Assembly (NCBI RefSeq): GCF_022023855.1
Contig: NZ_CP059449.1
Location: 62,001-126,000 of the forward strand
DNA: 64,000 nucleotides
Direction: 5' to 3'
Origin: Azospirillum brasilense
Lineage (GTDB): Bacteria > Pseudomonadota > Alphaproteobacteria > Azospirillales > Azospirillaceae
How positions within the stretch are numbered: the stretch's first letter is position 1; each line of letters begins with the position of its first letter. The translations under genes were made by a program, and so were the position numbers. The notes under the pieces are model-generated. The model was given only the letters and a program-made list of their open reading frames with translations, did not search any database and was not told where the DNA came from. Below, piece after piece: positions 16,743-26,578 of this stretch.

Positions 16743-17944
16743 TGACCGGGATCGGGTTCGAGCTTCTGAAGACCGACGGGCGCGCCCGGCGCGGGCGGGT
16801 TTCCACCGCGCACGGCGTCATCAACACGCCGGCCTTCATGCCCGTGGGCACCGCCGCCACCGTCAAGGCGATGACCAGCGACGCGGTGAAATCCACCGGC
16901 GCGGAAATCCTGCTGGGCAACACCTACCACCTGATGCTGCGTCCCACGGCGGAGCGCGTCGGGCAGTTGGGCGGCCTGCACCGCTTCATGAACTGGGACA
17001 AGCCGATCCTGACGGACAGCGGCGGTTTCCAGGTCATGTCCCTGTCCGACCTGCGCACCATGACCGAGGAGGGGGTGACCTTCAAATCCCACCTCGATGG
17101 CAGCAAGCATCATCTGACGCCGGAACGCTCGATCCAGATCCAGCACCTGCTGGACAGCAACATCACCATGTGCCTGGACGAGTGCACCCCCTTCCCGGCG
17201 ACGGAGGCCCAGGCGGCTTCGTCCATGCGCCTGTCGATGCGCTGGGCCAAGCGCAGCAAGGACGCCTTCGTCGAGCGCACCGGCTACGGTCTGTTCGGCA
17301 TCGTGCAGGGCGGCGTCTACGCAGACCTGCGGGCGGAGAGCGTGGCGGCGCTGAGCGACATCGGCTTCGACGGCTACGCCATCGGCGGGCTGGCCGTGGG
17401 CGAGGGTCAGGAGACGATGTTCACCGTGCTCGACTTCACCGAGCCGCTGATGGTCAAGGAGCGCCCGCGCTACCTGATGGGCGTCGGCCGCCCCAGCGAC
17501 CTGATCGGCGCGGTACGGCGCGGCGTCGACATGTTCGACTGCGTGATGCCCACCCGCTCGGGCCGCACCGGCCAGGCCTTCGTGCGGCGCGGCACCATCA
17601 ACATCCGCAACGCCCGCCACGCCCACGACGAGCACCCGCTCGACGAAGAGTGCGGCTGCCCCGCGTGCCGCAACCACAGCCGTGCCTATCTGCATCACCT
17701 GTTCAAGGCGGGCGAGATGCTGGGGCCGATGCTGCTGACTTGGCATAACCTGCATTACTACCAGGACCTGATGGCCGAGCTTCGGCAGGCCATTGAGGAT
17801 GGCCGGTTCGAAGAGGTCGCGAGCGCGCTGGAGGCCCGCCTGAACGAGGGCGACGTCCCGGCCACCGAAGACCCTCTGGCCTCCCTGAAGGCCAAGCCGG
17901 CCAAGCCGGCGAAGCCCGCGAAGAAGGAATCCGCCGATGTCTGA
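16742..17944 (+). CDS. tgt: tRNA-guanine transglycosylase
   Basis: This 400-residue enzyme exchanges guanine 34 for preQ1 in GUN-anticodon tRNAs. The substrate pocket [10 protein letters not shown], the nucleophile region [13 protein letters not shown] and the zinc site [16 protein letters not shown] are all present. The last 20 residues form an Ala/Lys/Pro-rich tail ([13 protein letters not shown]) beyond the usual family end; the tail's final codons overlap the queF start by 8 bases. The start overlaps the queA stop. Gene order queA-tgt-queF puts consecutive queuosine steps in one transcript. Confidence 0.97.
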   Translation: MTGIGFELLKTDGRARRGRVSTAHGVINTPAFMPVGTAATVKAMTSDAVKSTGAEILLGNTYHLMLRPTAERVGQLGGLHRFMNWDKPILTDSGGFQVMSLSDLRTMTEEGVTFKSHLDGSKHHLTPERSIQIQHLLDSNITMCLDECTPFPATEAQAASSMRLSMRWAKRSKDAFVERTGYGLFGIVQGGVYADLRAESVAALSDIGFDGYAIGGLAVGEGQETMFTVLDFTEPLMVKERPRYLMGVGRPSDLIGAVRRGVDMFDCVMPTRSGRTGQAFVRRGTINIRNARHAHDEHPLDEECGCPACRNHSRAYLHHLFKAGEMLGPMLLTWHNLHYYQDLMAELRQAIEDGRFEEVASALEARLNEGDVPATEDPLASLKAKPAKPAKPAKKESADV

Positions 17945-18401
17945 AAGCATCTACGCCGGCCTGACGCAGCTCGGCGGCGCCACCGTCCAGCCGAAGACGC
18001 CGGAAGAGGCGGTGCTGGAGCGCGTGCCGAACCCGAACCCCGGTGAAAACTACGTCGTGCGCTTCACCGCGCCGGAGTTCACCTCGCTCTGCCCAATCAC
18101 CGGCCAGCCGGACTTCGCCCATCTGGTCATCGACTATGTACCGGGCGAGTGGCTGGTCGAATCCAAGTCGCTGAAGCTGTTCCTGACCAGCTTCCGCAAC
18201 CACGGCGCCTTCCACGAGGCCTGCACCGTCGGCATCGGCAAGCGTCTGGTGGACGAGCTGAAGCCGGTGTGGCTGCGCATCGGCGGCTACTGGTACCCGC
18301 GCGGCGGTATTCCCATCGACGTGTTCTACGCCACCGGCGAACCGCCGAAGGGCGTGTGGATTCCGTCGCAGGACGTCCAGAACTACCGCGGCCGCGGCTG
18401 A
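17937..18401 (+). CDS. queF: NADPH-dependent preQ0 reductase (single-domain type)
   Basis: The 154-residue protein is the short YkvM-type QueF, which reduces 7-cyano-7-deazaguanine to preQ1. The nucleophilic Cys sits in [14 protein letters not shown] and the QueF motif [16 protein letters not shown] is intact, with the following His-Glu pair in FHEAC. It supplies the substrate for Tgt, encoded immediately upstream with an 8-base overlap. No preQ1 riboswitch-like leader is visible, as expected for an internal operon gene. Confidence 0.96.
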   Translation: MSESIYAGLTQLGGATVQPKTPEEAVLERVPNPNPGENYVVRFTAPEFTSLCPITGQPDFAHLVIDYVPGEWLVESKSLKLFLTSFRNHGAFHEACTVGIGKRLVDELKPVWLRIGGYWYPRGGIPIDVFYATGEPPKGVWIPSQDVQNYRGRG

Positions 18402-18425
18402 TCTGGGGATAGAACCCTCCCAAAT

Positions 18426-18450
18426 CCCCTCTCCCCTCTGGGGAGAGGGG
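18426..18450. repeat. Perfect 11-bp GC hairpin between queF and queG
   Basis: CCCCTCTCCCC (18426-18436) and GGGGAGAGGGG (18440-18450) form a perfect stem with a 3-base loop, 25 bases past queF and 22 before queG. It lacks a U-tract on the plus strand, so it may act as a weak terminator, an mRNA 3' end stabiliser or a dispersed repeat; hairpins of similar CCCCTC sequence occur at 35739 and 38127. Confidence 0.5.
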
Positions 18451-18471
18451 TAAGCAGCTCAAAACATCGCC

Positions 18472-19533
18472 ATGCCCGACCCAGACACCTCCACCCGTGA
18501 AGCCATCCGCGACCGCGCCCTGTCGCTGGGCTTCGACGCGGTCGGCTTCGCACGGGCGGAGCTGGGCGAGGAGGCCAAGGCGCGGCTGGCCGAATTCCTG
18601 CGCCAGGGCCGGCACGGCGACATGGGCTGGATGGAGGACAAGGCCGACCGCCGCGTTCACCCCCAGTCCCTATGGCCGGAGGCACGCACCGTCATCGCGC
18701 TCGGCACCAGCTACGCCCCGGCGGAGGACCCGCGCGCTCTGCTGGCGCATCCCGACCGCGGCATCGTGTCGGTCTATGCGAGGAACCGCGACTATCACGA
18801 CCTCACCAAGGGGCGGCTGAAGACGCTGGGCCAATGGATCGCCCACCGCTTCAAGGCCGAGCTGAAGGTCTTCGTCGACACCGCCCCGGTGATGGAAAAG
18901 CCACTGGCCGAGAAGGCGGGGCTGGGCTGGCAGGGCAAGCACACCAACCTCGTGTCGCGCTTCCATGGCTCCTGGCTGTTCCTGGGCGAGGTCTACACGA
19001 CGCTGGAGCTGCCGCCGGACCCGCCGGGGGTGGACCGCTGCGGCCAGTGCCGGCGCTGCCTGGACGCCTGCCCCACCGCGGCCTTCCCCGCTCCCAACCA
19101 GTTGGACGCACGGCGCTGCATCTCCTACCTGACCATCGAGCACAAGGGACCGATCCCCGAGGAGCTGCGCCCGCTGATGGGCAACCGCATCTACGGCTGC
19201 GATGACTGCCTGGCCGCCTGCCCGTGGAATAAATTCGCTCAACGCTCGCGCGAGGCGGCCTTCCTGCCGCGGGCGGAGCTGACGGCGCCGCGGCTGGCCG
19301 ATCTGGCGCAGTTGGACGACGCAAGCTTCCGGCAGGTCTTCAGCGGCTCGCCGATCAAGCGGATCGGCCGCGACCGCTTCATGCGCAACGTGCTGGTGGC
19401 TTTGGGAAACAGCGGCAGCGCCCGCCACGCTGCGGTGGCTGAACGCCTCCTGGACGACCCGAGCGAGGTGGTGCGGGACGCCGCGGGCTGGGCGCTGGCC
19501 CGGCTCAGGGCCGCGCAGAGCCCTTCAGGCTGA
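18472..19533 (+). CDS. queG: Epoxyqueuosine reductase
   Basis: The 353-residue cobalamin/Fe-S enzyme reduces epoxyqueuosine to queuosine, the last step of the pathway. Two ferredoxin-type [4Fe-4S] motifs are seen: [16 protein letters not shown] and [14 protein letters not shown]. The N-terminal [10 protein letters not shown] and GRHGDMGWM blocks are typical of QueG, and a short HEAT-like C-terminus ([20 protein letters not shown]) is present. It follows queF after 70 bases containing a strong hairpin, so its expression may be partly separate. Its last 29 bases overlap the convergent YbhN-like gene. Confidence 0.95.
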   Translation: MPDPDTSTREAIRDRALSLGFDAVGFARAELGEEAKARLAEFLRQGRHGDMGWMEDKADRRVHPQSLWPEARTVIALGTSYAPAEDPRALLAHPDRGIVSVYARNRDYHDLTKGRLKTLGQWIAHRFKAELKVFVDTAPVMEKPLAEKAGLGWQGKHTNLVSRFHGSWLFLGEVYTTLELPPDPPGVDRCGQCRRCLDACPTAAFPAPNQLDARRCISYLTIEHKGPIPEELRPLMGNRIYGCDDCLAACPWNKFAQRSREAAFLPRAELTAPRLADLAQLDDASFRQVFSGSPIKRIGRDRFMRNVLVALGNSGSARHAAVAERLLDDPSEVVRDAAGWALARLRAAQSPSG

Positions 19534-20500
19534 GCCAGAGCAGGCCACCGGGCAGCGACGACAGGGTGACCGACAGCCCGATCATCAGCGACAGGGCCAG
19601 CGCGTCGGTGGCGTCGAGGCCGTAGAGCGCGAAGCCGGCGACGAAGGCTCCCTCCCGCACGCCCCAGCCGTTCAGCGAGATGGGCAGCGCCGCCGCGAAG
19701 ATCGTCATCGGCACAACGGCCAGCGCGTCCAGAACCCGCAAGGGAATGCCCAGCGCGTGGGCGTAGGCGATCACCGCGAAGACGGTGCAGGCGTGGACCG
19801 CCGCGCTGTGCAGCAGCCCGGCCAGCGCCGCCCGGCTGACCAGCGCCGAGCGCAGACGCGCGACCTGAGCCTGCACCGCCCGGACCGGTGGGCGCAACAG
19901 GACCCCCGGCAGCGGGATGCGATCCGCCTGGAGCCCCACGACCATGGCGATGGCGAGCAGCGCCACCGCCACCGGCCCAGCCCAGGCGACCGAGGGCGGG
20001 GCCGTCGCGACGAGGTGCGGCAGGCCGAGGAACAGGAGCAGGATGCAGCCGGCCAGGGCCAGCAGCCGGTCCAGCACCAGGGCCAGCACCACGGCGGTGG
20101 AGGACGCCCCGCCCCGGCAGGTCAGCCAGCCGCGCACCACGTCGCCGCCCAGCGCCCCCGGCAGCACCTGCCCGAAGAACAGACCGGTGAACATCAGCCG
20201 CATCGCCAGCCCGTGCGACACCCGTTGCCCCGCGGCGCGCAGGGCGTCGCGCCAGCGTTCGCCGGCGCAACCCACGGCGAGCAGCTTCGTCGTGAAGCCG
20301 GCCGCCAGCCAGACGGGGTCCGCCCCGGCGACGCGCGCCAGCAGGGCCGGCCAGTCGGCCTTGGCGCCCAGCACGCCGAGAACCACCAGAGTCACCGCCA
20401 GCTTGGCGAGCAGCATCAGACGCTCGCCCGGCCTTCCGGCGGGCATGGTGACCGCTTCGGCGGGCATGGTACTGGCGTCCTGGCTGCTCAAATCCTTCAT
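19505..20500 (-). CDS. YbhN/LPG-synthase-TM-like flippase family membrane protein
   Basis: The 331-residue protein has about eight hydrophobic helices, starting at [17 protein letters not shown], and the family motif [21 protein letters not shown] in a later loop is also typical of this UPF0104/YbhN family. Such proteins are thought to move lipids or lipid-linked sugars across the inner membrane. It lies downstream of the GT9 and O-antigen ligase genes on the same strand (27-base gap), consistent with a surface polysaccharide role. AGGAGCC precedes the ATG. The precise substrate is unknown. Confidence 0.8.
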   Translation of the reverse strand: MKDLSSQDASTMPAEAVTMPAGRPGERLMLLAKLAVTLVVLGVLGAKADWPALLARVAGADPVWLAAGFTTKLLAVGCAGERWRDALRAAGQRVSHGLAMRLMFTGLFFGQVLPGALGGDVVRGWLTCRGGASSTAVVLALVLDRLLALAGCILLLFLGLPHLVATAPPSVAWAGPVAVALLAIAMVVGLQADRIPLPGVLLRPPVRAVQAQVARLRSALVSRAALAGLLHSAAVHACTVFAVIAYAHALGIPLRVLDALAVVPMTIFAAALPISLNGWGVREGAFVAGFALYGLDATDALALSLMIGLSVTLSSLPGGLLWLSLKGSARP

Positions 20501-20527
20501 GGCTCCTGCAAAACGATCGGCGGCACT

Positions 20528-21472
20528 CTACCGGCTCGGCGGAAGAGCGTCCATTGCCGCCAGCACACCCGCCGCGTCCATGTCGGCGAAGGACGGGCGG
20601 TGGTGGATGACCATGCGCGGCCCGTTCGCATGGATGGGAACGGAGGCGTCACAGTACAGCCCCAGCGTCGGGCACCCGACGGCGGCGACCAGATGGGTGG
20701 GACCGGTGTCGTTGCCGACCGTTGCCCAGGCCCGGCGGGCCAGCCCGGCGATCTCCGGCACACTGGTGCGGTCGGTCAGGTCGACGGCCTGCGGACAGGC
20801 GGCGGTGATGGAGCGGGCGAGGTCCGCCTCAATGGCCGTGCCCAGCACGACCGGCGTGATGCCGCGCGCCGCCAGCGCCGCCGCCAGTTCGCCATAGCGC
20901 CCCACCGGCCAGCGCTTGTCGGGACGTCCGGGAGAGGAGCCGGGGATCAGCAGGGCATAGGGCGCGGCGATGCCGAAACCGCCGGTGTCGGCGTCGAGCC
21001 AGGACAGGTCCGGCACCGCGTCCGGCACGATGCCGAAGGGCGCCAACTGCCGGGTGTAGCGCTCGATCACCGGCACCTTGCGGCGGCCCGGATAGTGATC
21101 GCGGTGCGAGGCGCCCCAGGCCGTGCCCGACCATTCCGGCCAGGGACCGGGGGCGAGCAGCCAGAAGTAGCGGTCAGTGCGCCGCTGCGCCTGGAGGTCG
21201 TAGACCCGGTCGAAACGCCCGGCGCGCAGCAGGCGGCGGACGCGTCGATAGGCCCCGAGCGACCGCTCCCGCGGGTCCTCCAGAACCTCGTCGAACAGGC
21301 CGCTGAGGCGGGCGAGCGGAGCCAGGGACGGCAGGGTCAGCAGCGCCAGATGGTCGGCGGCGTGGTGCCGCCGGATGGCCGAGAAGGCGGTCTGGGCCAG
21401 GAAGAAGTCGCCGAAGGCCCCCAGCTTGATGACCAGGACGCGGCGGCGACCGTTGCCTTGCGCGCCCGTCAT
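20528..21472 (-). CDS. Glycosyltransferase family 9 (heptosyltransferase-like)
   Basis: The 314-residue protein begins with the GT9 pattern RRRVLVIKLGAFGDFFLAQ and has the donor-binding region LIPGSSPGRPDKRWPVGRYG and the C-terminal VGNDTGPTHLVAAVGCPTLGLY, a signature of ADP-heptose:LPS transferases. It should transfer a sugar to lipopolysaccharide core in the cytoplasm. The ATGA overlap of 4 bases with the upstream ligase gene places both in one operon. Whether heptose is the donor is inferred from family, not shown by the sequence. Confidence 0.85.
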   Translation of the reverse strand: MTGAQGNGRRRVLVIKLGAFGDFFLAQTAFSAIRRHHAADHLALLTLPSLAPLARLSGLFDEVLEDPRERSLGAYRRVRRLLRAGRFDRVYDLQAQRRTDRYFWLLAPGPWPEWSGTAWGASHRDHYPGRRKVPVIERYTRQLAPFGIVPDAVPDLSWLDADTGGFGIAAPYALLIPGSSPGRPDKRWPVGRYGELAAALAARGITPVVLGTAIEADLARSITAACPQAVDLTDRTSVPEIAGLARRAWATVGNDTGPTHLVAAVGCPTLGLYCDASVPIHANGPRMVIHHRPSFADMDAAGVLAAMDALPPSR

Positions 21473-22704
21473 TCGCCCCCCGCCGGGGTACGCGCGGCCA
21501 GCCGGAGCATCAGGCCGGCGGCCAGCATGCCGCCCATCCACCACGCCTGCCAGATGCCGTAGGCCGTGCTCGCCATCGCCAGCGCCGACGCGAAGAGGGC
21601 CAGCGCGAAGGGTTGCAGCCGCCGCTCCATCTGCCCCGTGCCGAGCAGCAGAAGCAATGCCGCCGCCAGAGCCAGCAAGGCGCCGAGAGCGCCAAGCTCC
21701 AGCCAGACCTGAAGGAAGGCGTTGTGGGGGTGCAGCGGCAGCAGGCTGTCGGTCAGCGTACCGAAGCGGGACACCGCTCCGTCCGGCTCCAGCGCGCGCG
21801 AGGCGTCGATGCCCTGCCCGAAGAAGGGTGTCTCCAGCGCCCGGCTGGCCGCCATTCCCCAGATCTCCACCCGGTGCTGGGCCGACCGGAACAGCCAGTC
21901 GGCACCGTCCAGGTTCAGCACGCGGTCGAACAGCAGCACCAGCGGCAGCACGAAGGCAAAGGCCACCCCCAGCACCGCCGCCAGCGCTCCGCGGACAAGG
22001 CTCGGCGACCAGACGGCCAGCGCGAAGGCCACCCCGCCGACGGCGATCCCCAGCATGGCCGATCGGCTGGTCAGCAGCAGGCAGGCCGCCGCGAAGACCG
22101 CGGGAAGCGCGACGGCCAGCCCCCGCCGTCCGGCCCGGTCGAGCGCCATCGCCGCTGGCCAGACCAGCAGGCAGAGCAGGACCGCCGTGCGCTTGGGCAC
22201 GTTGGTCTCGGCGATCTCGACGCCTGCGGGCACATGATTCCACCAGCGGTGCAACGGGAAATCCAGCGCGGCCTCCACGGCGAACAGCAGGACGCCGGCG
22301 AACACGCCCAACAGGAACAGGCCGGTCAACCGCCGTGCCTCCACCCCCGGCAGGGATGACAGCCATGCCCCGCCGGCCAGCGCGCCGAGGCCGATGTAGC
22401 CGATCTCCACCACCGTCAGGCCGGCGCGCGGCGATGGGCTCCACAGGATCGAAAGGGAGGCCAGGACCAGGAAGGCGAGAACCACCGCCGTGCCAGGCAT
22501 TGCCCGCTGCAGCCGCCCCAGGGCGCCGCGGCGGGCCAGGCCGGACAGCCCGACCAGCGCGATCAGGATGGCCCAGACCGGCAAACCGCGCGGCGCCATG
22601 GCGGCCAACGGGCCGAGCGCCGCCACCGCGATGCCGGCCAGACCCGCCAGAATCGCGTCGGGTATTCCCCGGGCGGAGTCGCGCTGTGACAAGGGGAAAG
22701 CCAT
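21469..22704 (-). CDS. O-antigen ligase family membrane protein
   Basis: The 411-residue polytopic protein shows about 10-12 hydrophobic helices and a large late periplasmic loop containing HRVEIWGMAASRALETPFFG and LLPLHPHNAFLQVWLELG. The HPHN block is typical of the Wzy_C/WaaL family. It probably ligates or polymerises lipid-linked polysaccharide in the inner membrane. I chose MAFPLSQRD at 22704; an upstream in-frame ATG at 22818 would add 38 polar residues with no membrane character. It is the first gene of the ligase-GT9-YbhN group. Confidence 0.8.
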   Translation of the reverse strand: MAFPLSQRDSARGIPDAILAGLAGIAVAALGPLAAMAPRGLPVWAILIALVGLSGLARRGALGRLQRAMPGTAVVLAFLVLASLSILWSPSPRAGLTVVEIGYIGLGALAGGAWLSSLPGVEARRLTGLFLLGVFAGVLLFAVEAALDFPLHRWWNHVPAGVEIAETNVPKRTAVLLCLLVWPAAMALDRAGRRGLAVALPAVFAAACLLLTSRSAMLGIAVGGVAFALAVWSPSLVRGALAAVLGVAFAFVLPLVLLFDRVLNLDGADWLFRSAQHRVEIWGMAASRALETPFFGQGIDASRALEPDGAVSRFGTLTDSLLPLHPHNAFLQVWLELGALGALLALAAALLLLLGTGQMERRLQPFALALFASALAMASTAYGIWQAWWMGGMLAAGLMLRLAARTPAGGE

Positions 22705-22833
22705 GAGATCTCGCGTCCGTGAGGCACGGCGCGGCTTAACAGATGCCCCGTGCGAAAGCAACGGGAACGGGCCGGGGGATTTTTCGACCCCGGCCCGCGG
22801 TCCCACGATGAAAGGCAACCCCCGCCAGACGGC

Positions 22834-25236
22834 TCAGGCGGTCCGCACCTTGTTGAGGAAGCCCTGCACCTCGGAGCGCAGATGATCGGCCTGGCGGGCC
22901 AGAGTGCGGCTGGCGCTCAGCACCGCATCGGCGGCGCCGCCGGTCTTGGTGGCGGCGTTGGTCACCTCGGCGATGTGATGCATCACCTCCTGCGTGCCTT
23001 CGGCGGCCTGATTGACGTTCTGGGCGATCTCGCGGGTGGCGAGCCCCTGCTGCTCCATGGCGCGGGCGATCTCGGTGACCGTGCTGCTAATCGTGCCGAC
23101 CGCGTCGGAGATGGTGCGGATGGCGCCCACCGCCCCGCCCGTCGCCGCCTGCATCTGCGCCACCTGACTGGAGATCTCCTCGGTCGCCTTGGCGGTCTGG
23201 CCGGCGAGGTTCTTGACCTCCGTCGCCACCACGGCGAAACCCTTTCCGGCCTCCCCGGCCCGCGCCGCCTCGATGGTCGCGTTCAGGGCCAGCAGATTGG
23301 TCTGCTCGGCGATCTCGCCGATCAGGTCCACCACCTGCCCGATGCGCTGCGCCGCCTCGGCCAGCCCCTCAACGATGCCGTTGGTCTCCGTCGCCTTGGC
23401 CGCCGCCCCCACCGCAACCTGCGAGCTGCTGTTGAGCTGGCGGGAAATCTCGGCGATGGAGGAGGACAGTTCCTCCGCCGCCGCAGCGACGGTCTGCACG
23501 TTGCTGGACGCCTGCTCCGACGCCGCAGCGACCGCGCTCGACTTGGCGGTGGTCAGGGCAGCGTCCGACGACATCTCCTGCGCGTCGCGGCCGAGGTTGC
23601 CGGCGGACTCGGTCAGCGACAGGACGACGCCCGACACCGCCTGTTCGAAGCCGTTGGCGAACTCGTTCATGGTGCGGCGGCGGTCGGCGTCGATTTGCCG
23701 GCGCATCTCCTCCCGCTCACCCTCCATGCGCTGCATCTCCAGGGCGTTCTCCTTGAAGACGCTGAGCGCCTCGGCCATGGCGCGCAGCTCGTCCTTGCGG
23801 TCGCCGGCGGGAATGTCCACCGTCAGGTCGCCTTCGGCCAGCCGGCCCATCGCCTTGGTCATGGCGTGCATCGGGTGGGTGATGGCGCGGTCGATGATCC
23901 AGGCCATCACCATGCCCAGCGCCAGCGCCACGGCGGCGCCGATGATGATGATCAGTTCCGCCCCGCTGCGCCCGTTCTCGCGGTCGTCGCGCTGGATGGA
24001 GACGAGACGGGCCACCTGCTCGCTGACGTCGCCCGCGGCCTTGGCCATGGTCTTGGAGGCGGTGCGCTGGTTCTCGCTGGTGGTGACGAGGGCGGCGAAC
24101 TCCCGATCGAAGGCCTGGGCGGCCTCGGTGATGGCGGCGATCAGCGCTCGGCCTTCCGAATCGACAAGCACGGCCCCGGCCTGGGTGGCGAGCCCCAGCG
24201 TCTCCTTGACCGCGCCGTGCACCCGGGCGCGGGCATCCTCCCCGTTCATCAGGATGAAATCGCGCTGCCCCAGCATCGCGGACTGCGCGCCCTGGATCAG
24301 GCGCATGGCGATGCCGCGCAGTTGGACGGCCTCGTTCACCTCGCTCTGGGCGAAGTTCGCGGCCTCCTGGAGCGCGCTGGAGACCATCGACTGGTTCTCC
24401 TGCATCTCGTGGGCGAGGTTCTGGATCTCGTGGGCATGGCGATCCAGCGCCTGGACGCGGCCGCTGGCCGGTTCGCCGGCGCCTTCGGCGCGGGTCTGGT
24501 CGAACACCATGCGGTAGGCGCCGGCGATGGTGACGATCCGCTGGGCCAATTCCTCGTCGTTGGTGCCGAGAAGATCCTTCTCGATGGCTTCGGCGTTGGC
24601 CAGCAGCGCCGCGATAGCCTCCCCGGCGGCGGCCATCGTCGCCGGATTGCGGGTGTGCGCGAAATCGGACTGCAGGCGGCGCGCCTCCAGCACCATCTCG
24701 ATCAGCCGGTCGGCGCGGTCGGAGGTGTCGCGGCTCTGCCGCACGGCGTGCTCCGCGTCCTTCAGGCTGACCATGTTCTGGTCGTAGCGGTCGGACTGCT
24801 GCTTGCCGATCTTCTCCGCGATCTCCCGCAGGGCCTGGGCGCGTGTCTCCATGCTCTGGGTGCGGGCGCGGGCCTCCGCGTCCTGGGCGACGAAGTTGGC
24901 GAAGGCGCTGCGATAGCCGGCGATGCCCGCCAGGATCTCGTCGACCAGCCGGATGCTGCCGGCGTCCTCAAGCGCGGACCGCGTGCCCTGCGCTTCGTCG
25001 CGCAGCCGGTCCAGCATGCCGGGCACATTGTCGGCGGCCTTGGAGTCGCGCTCGGTGAGGAAGCGGGCTTCCTCGATCCGCACGGTTTTCAGCCGGGCGT
25101 CCAGTTCGGCGGTGTGGGCCGCCAGATCGACACGTCCGGCGTAGGTGCGCAAGCTGTTCCAGCCAACGAACGCCACCGCGACCGTCATCAGAAGGACCGC
25201 CGCAAAACCGAGCGCAATCCGCGTTCCAATCGTCAT
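22834..25236 (-). CDS. Methyl-accepting chemotaxis protein with an extended helical sensor domain
   Basis: The 800-residue receptor has a first membrane helix at about 8-28, a periplasmic region of nearly 400 residues, a second helix at about 425-450, a HAMP domain and a cytoplasmic signalling hairpin with [18 protein letters not shown] and a QTAKATEEI methylation helix. The sensor region resembles helical bimodular (HBM) domains, but an R/E-rich helix pattern occurs three times (near 52, 184 and 318) where HBM has two modules. The ligand is unknown; HBM receptors often sense organic acids. GGGGGAG precedes the ATG. A monocistronic gene is likely. Confidence 0.9.
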   Translation of the reverse strand: MTIGTRIALGFAAVLLMTVAVAFVGWNSLRTYAGRVDLAAHTAELDARLKTVRIEEARFLTERDSKAADNVPGMLDRLRDEAQGTRSALEDAGSIRLVDEILAGIAGYRSAFANFVAQDAEARARTQSMETRAQALREIAEKIGKQQSDRYDQNMVSLKDAEHAVRQSRDTSDRADRLIEMVLEARRLQSDFAHTRNPATMAAAGEAIAALLANAEAIEKDLLGTNDEELAQRIVTIAGAYRMVFDQTRAEGAGEPASGRVQALDRHAHEIQNLAHEMQENQSMVSSALQEAANFAQSEVNEAVQLRGIAMRLIQGAQSAMLGQRDFILMNGEDARARVHGAVKETLGLATQAGAVLVDSEGRALIAAITEAAQAFDREFAALVTTSENQRTASKTMAKAAGDVSEQVARLVSIQRDDRENGRSGAELIIIIGAAVALALGMVMAWIIDRAITHPMHAMTKAMGRLAEGDLTVDIPAGDRKDELRAMAEALSVFKENALEMQRMEGEREEMRRQIDADRRRTMNEFANGFEQAVSGVVLSLTESAGNLGRDAQEMSSDAALTTAKSSAVAAASEQASSNVQTVAAAAEELSSSIAEISRQLNSSSQVAVGAAAKATETNGIVEGLAEAAQRIGQVVDLIGEIAEQTNLLALNATIEAARAGEAGKGFAVVATEVKNLAGQTAKATEEISSQVAQMQAATGGAVGAIRTISDAVGTISSTVTEIARAMEQQGLATREIAQNVNQAAEGTQEVMHHIAEVTNAATKTGGAADAVLSASRTLARQADHLRSEVQGFLNKVRTA

Positions 25237-25357
25237 GAAATCGGGCTCCCCCGGATCGTACGGCCTTATGCTTTGGCCGTCGTCATGCCTTTGTCGCTAA
25301 GGGATACATCAGAAAGGGTTAATTTCTGGTTTGATAAACGCAACTGGTATCACCGCT

Positions 25358-26578
25358 TCAGAACCGGTCCGGCATCCACGGCGCCGGCCCCGAGAAAAAC
25401 AGCGCCGCCAGCGCCATCGCGTCTTCGCCGCCACGCAGAAGGCCAACCTGGCGGAGAATCTGCGGGCCTTTGTGGCCACTGTAGAGGGCGGACAAGGCCG
25501 CGATGGACAGGGAAAGCCCGGCTCCGGCCGCTTTTCCGCCGCCGCCCGTCTTTTCCGGAACCCGGTCCACGGCGGCCTTTCCATCGGACAGACGCAACCG
25601 GAAGGTGCCGGAATTCTCCGGAATCACCGCATCGGAAACGTCCAGCACCAACTCGCCGGCAACCCCAGGTGGATAGCCGCGGGCCTCCAAGGCGCGCCGA
25701 AGGTCGAGAATACGCAACAGCCACTCGTCCCGCGCGTCGGCACGCGGACCGGCATCCGGCGCCATCAGGACCAAGGGGTCGTCGGGCCCGCCGCGCCAGG
25801 AGACGCGGTCGATCTGCGCCCGGTAGCCGGCAAGGAAACCTTGCGCCAGCCGCACCGAACGCGGGCTGAGCAGGCACAGATCCGCAACCACCAGCTTCCG
25901 GTCCGACGGCGGCGCCACTGCCACGTATCCCTCCGCCCCTCTCGGACCACCCAAAGTGTAAACATCGGACGGAGCACCGTCCGGGCAGAGGGCGAAGCTC
26001 CACAGGCCTTCATTGCGCTCCACCAGTCCATTGGTGGTGGTGAGCAGGCTGCGACGTAGCGCCGCAAGCTCGCTGGCGTCGCTCGCGTCGGTCCGGCGGA
26101 TCCACCCGTCCCCCGGCGGCGGCCCGGCGGACAGGGCGCCCGGCGGCGCGCTCCAGTCGAAGGACGCCCCGCCCCGCCCGAAGCCCAGGCGGGTGTAGAC
26201 CGGTAGGGTCGCTGGGTAGAGCACCGACAGCGCGGCGCCCCCGGCCCGCGCCTCCTCCAGCAAACCGCGCATCAGCGCGGTGCCGTAGCCGCGCCCGCGC
26301 TCCGCCGGATCGACCGCCACCGCCGCCACGCCGCAGGACGGCACCGGGCGCCCGCCGAACCACTGGTCCATCGGCCAGACGGCGGCGCAGGCAACGAGCT
26401 GCCCGGCGCGACCCGCCTCCGGTCCGGCGCGCAGGCCCCGCATCACGCCCGGCCCGAACAGCTCCACCGACCGGTCGAAATACTCACGGGGAATGCCGAA
26501 ACCCTGGCGAACCAGGGCCGTGGCGTCCGCCCGCTCCTCGGGCAGAAGGGGGCCGAAGCCCCCGGTCACAGCGGTCAC
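25358..26578 (-). CDS. Eis-like GNAT N-acetyltransferase
   Basis: The 406-residue protein has an N-terminal GNAT domain whose acetyl-CoA loop reads VAVDPAERGRGYGTALMRGL, followed by a second GNAT-like half and a C-terminal SCP2-like region ending in a typical Eis manner. Length and three-part layout match the Eis/GNAT-SCP2 family, which acetylates amines such as aminoglycosides or lysines. I chose GTG at 26578 because GTGA overlaps the acyl-CoA ligase stop by 4 bases; GTG at 26569 is an alternative. The natural substrate is unknown. Confidence 0.75.
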   Translation of the reverse strand: MTAVTGGFGPLLPEERADATALVRQGFGIPREYFDRSVELFGPGVMRGLRAGPEAGRAGQLVACAAVWPMDQWFGGRPVPSCGVAAVAVDPAERGRGYGTALMRGLLEEARAGGAALSVLYPATLPVYTRLGFGRGGASFDWSAPPGALSAGPPPGDGWIRRTDASDASELAALRRSLLTTTNGLVERNEGLWSFALCPDGAPSDVYTLGGPRGAEGYVAVAPPSDRKLVVADLCLLSPRSVRLAQGFLAGYRAQIDRVSWRGGPDDPLVLMAPDAGPRADARDEWLLRILDLRRALEARGYPPGVAGELVLDVSDAVIPENSGTFRLRLSDGKAAVDRVPEKTGGGGKAAGAGLSLSIAALSALYSGHKGPQILRQVGLLRGGEDAMALAALFFSGPAPWMPDRF

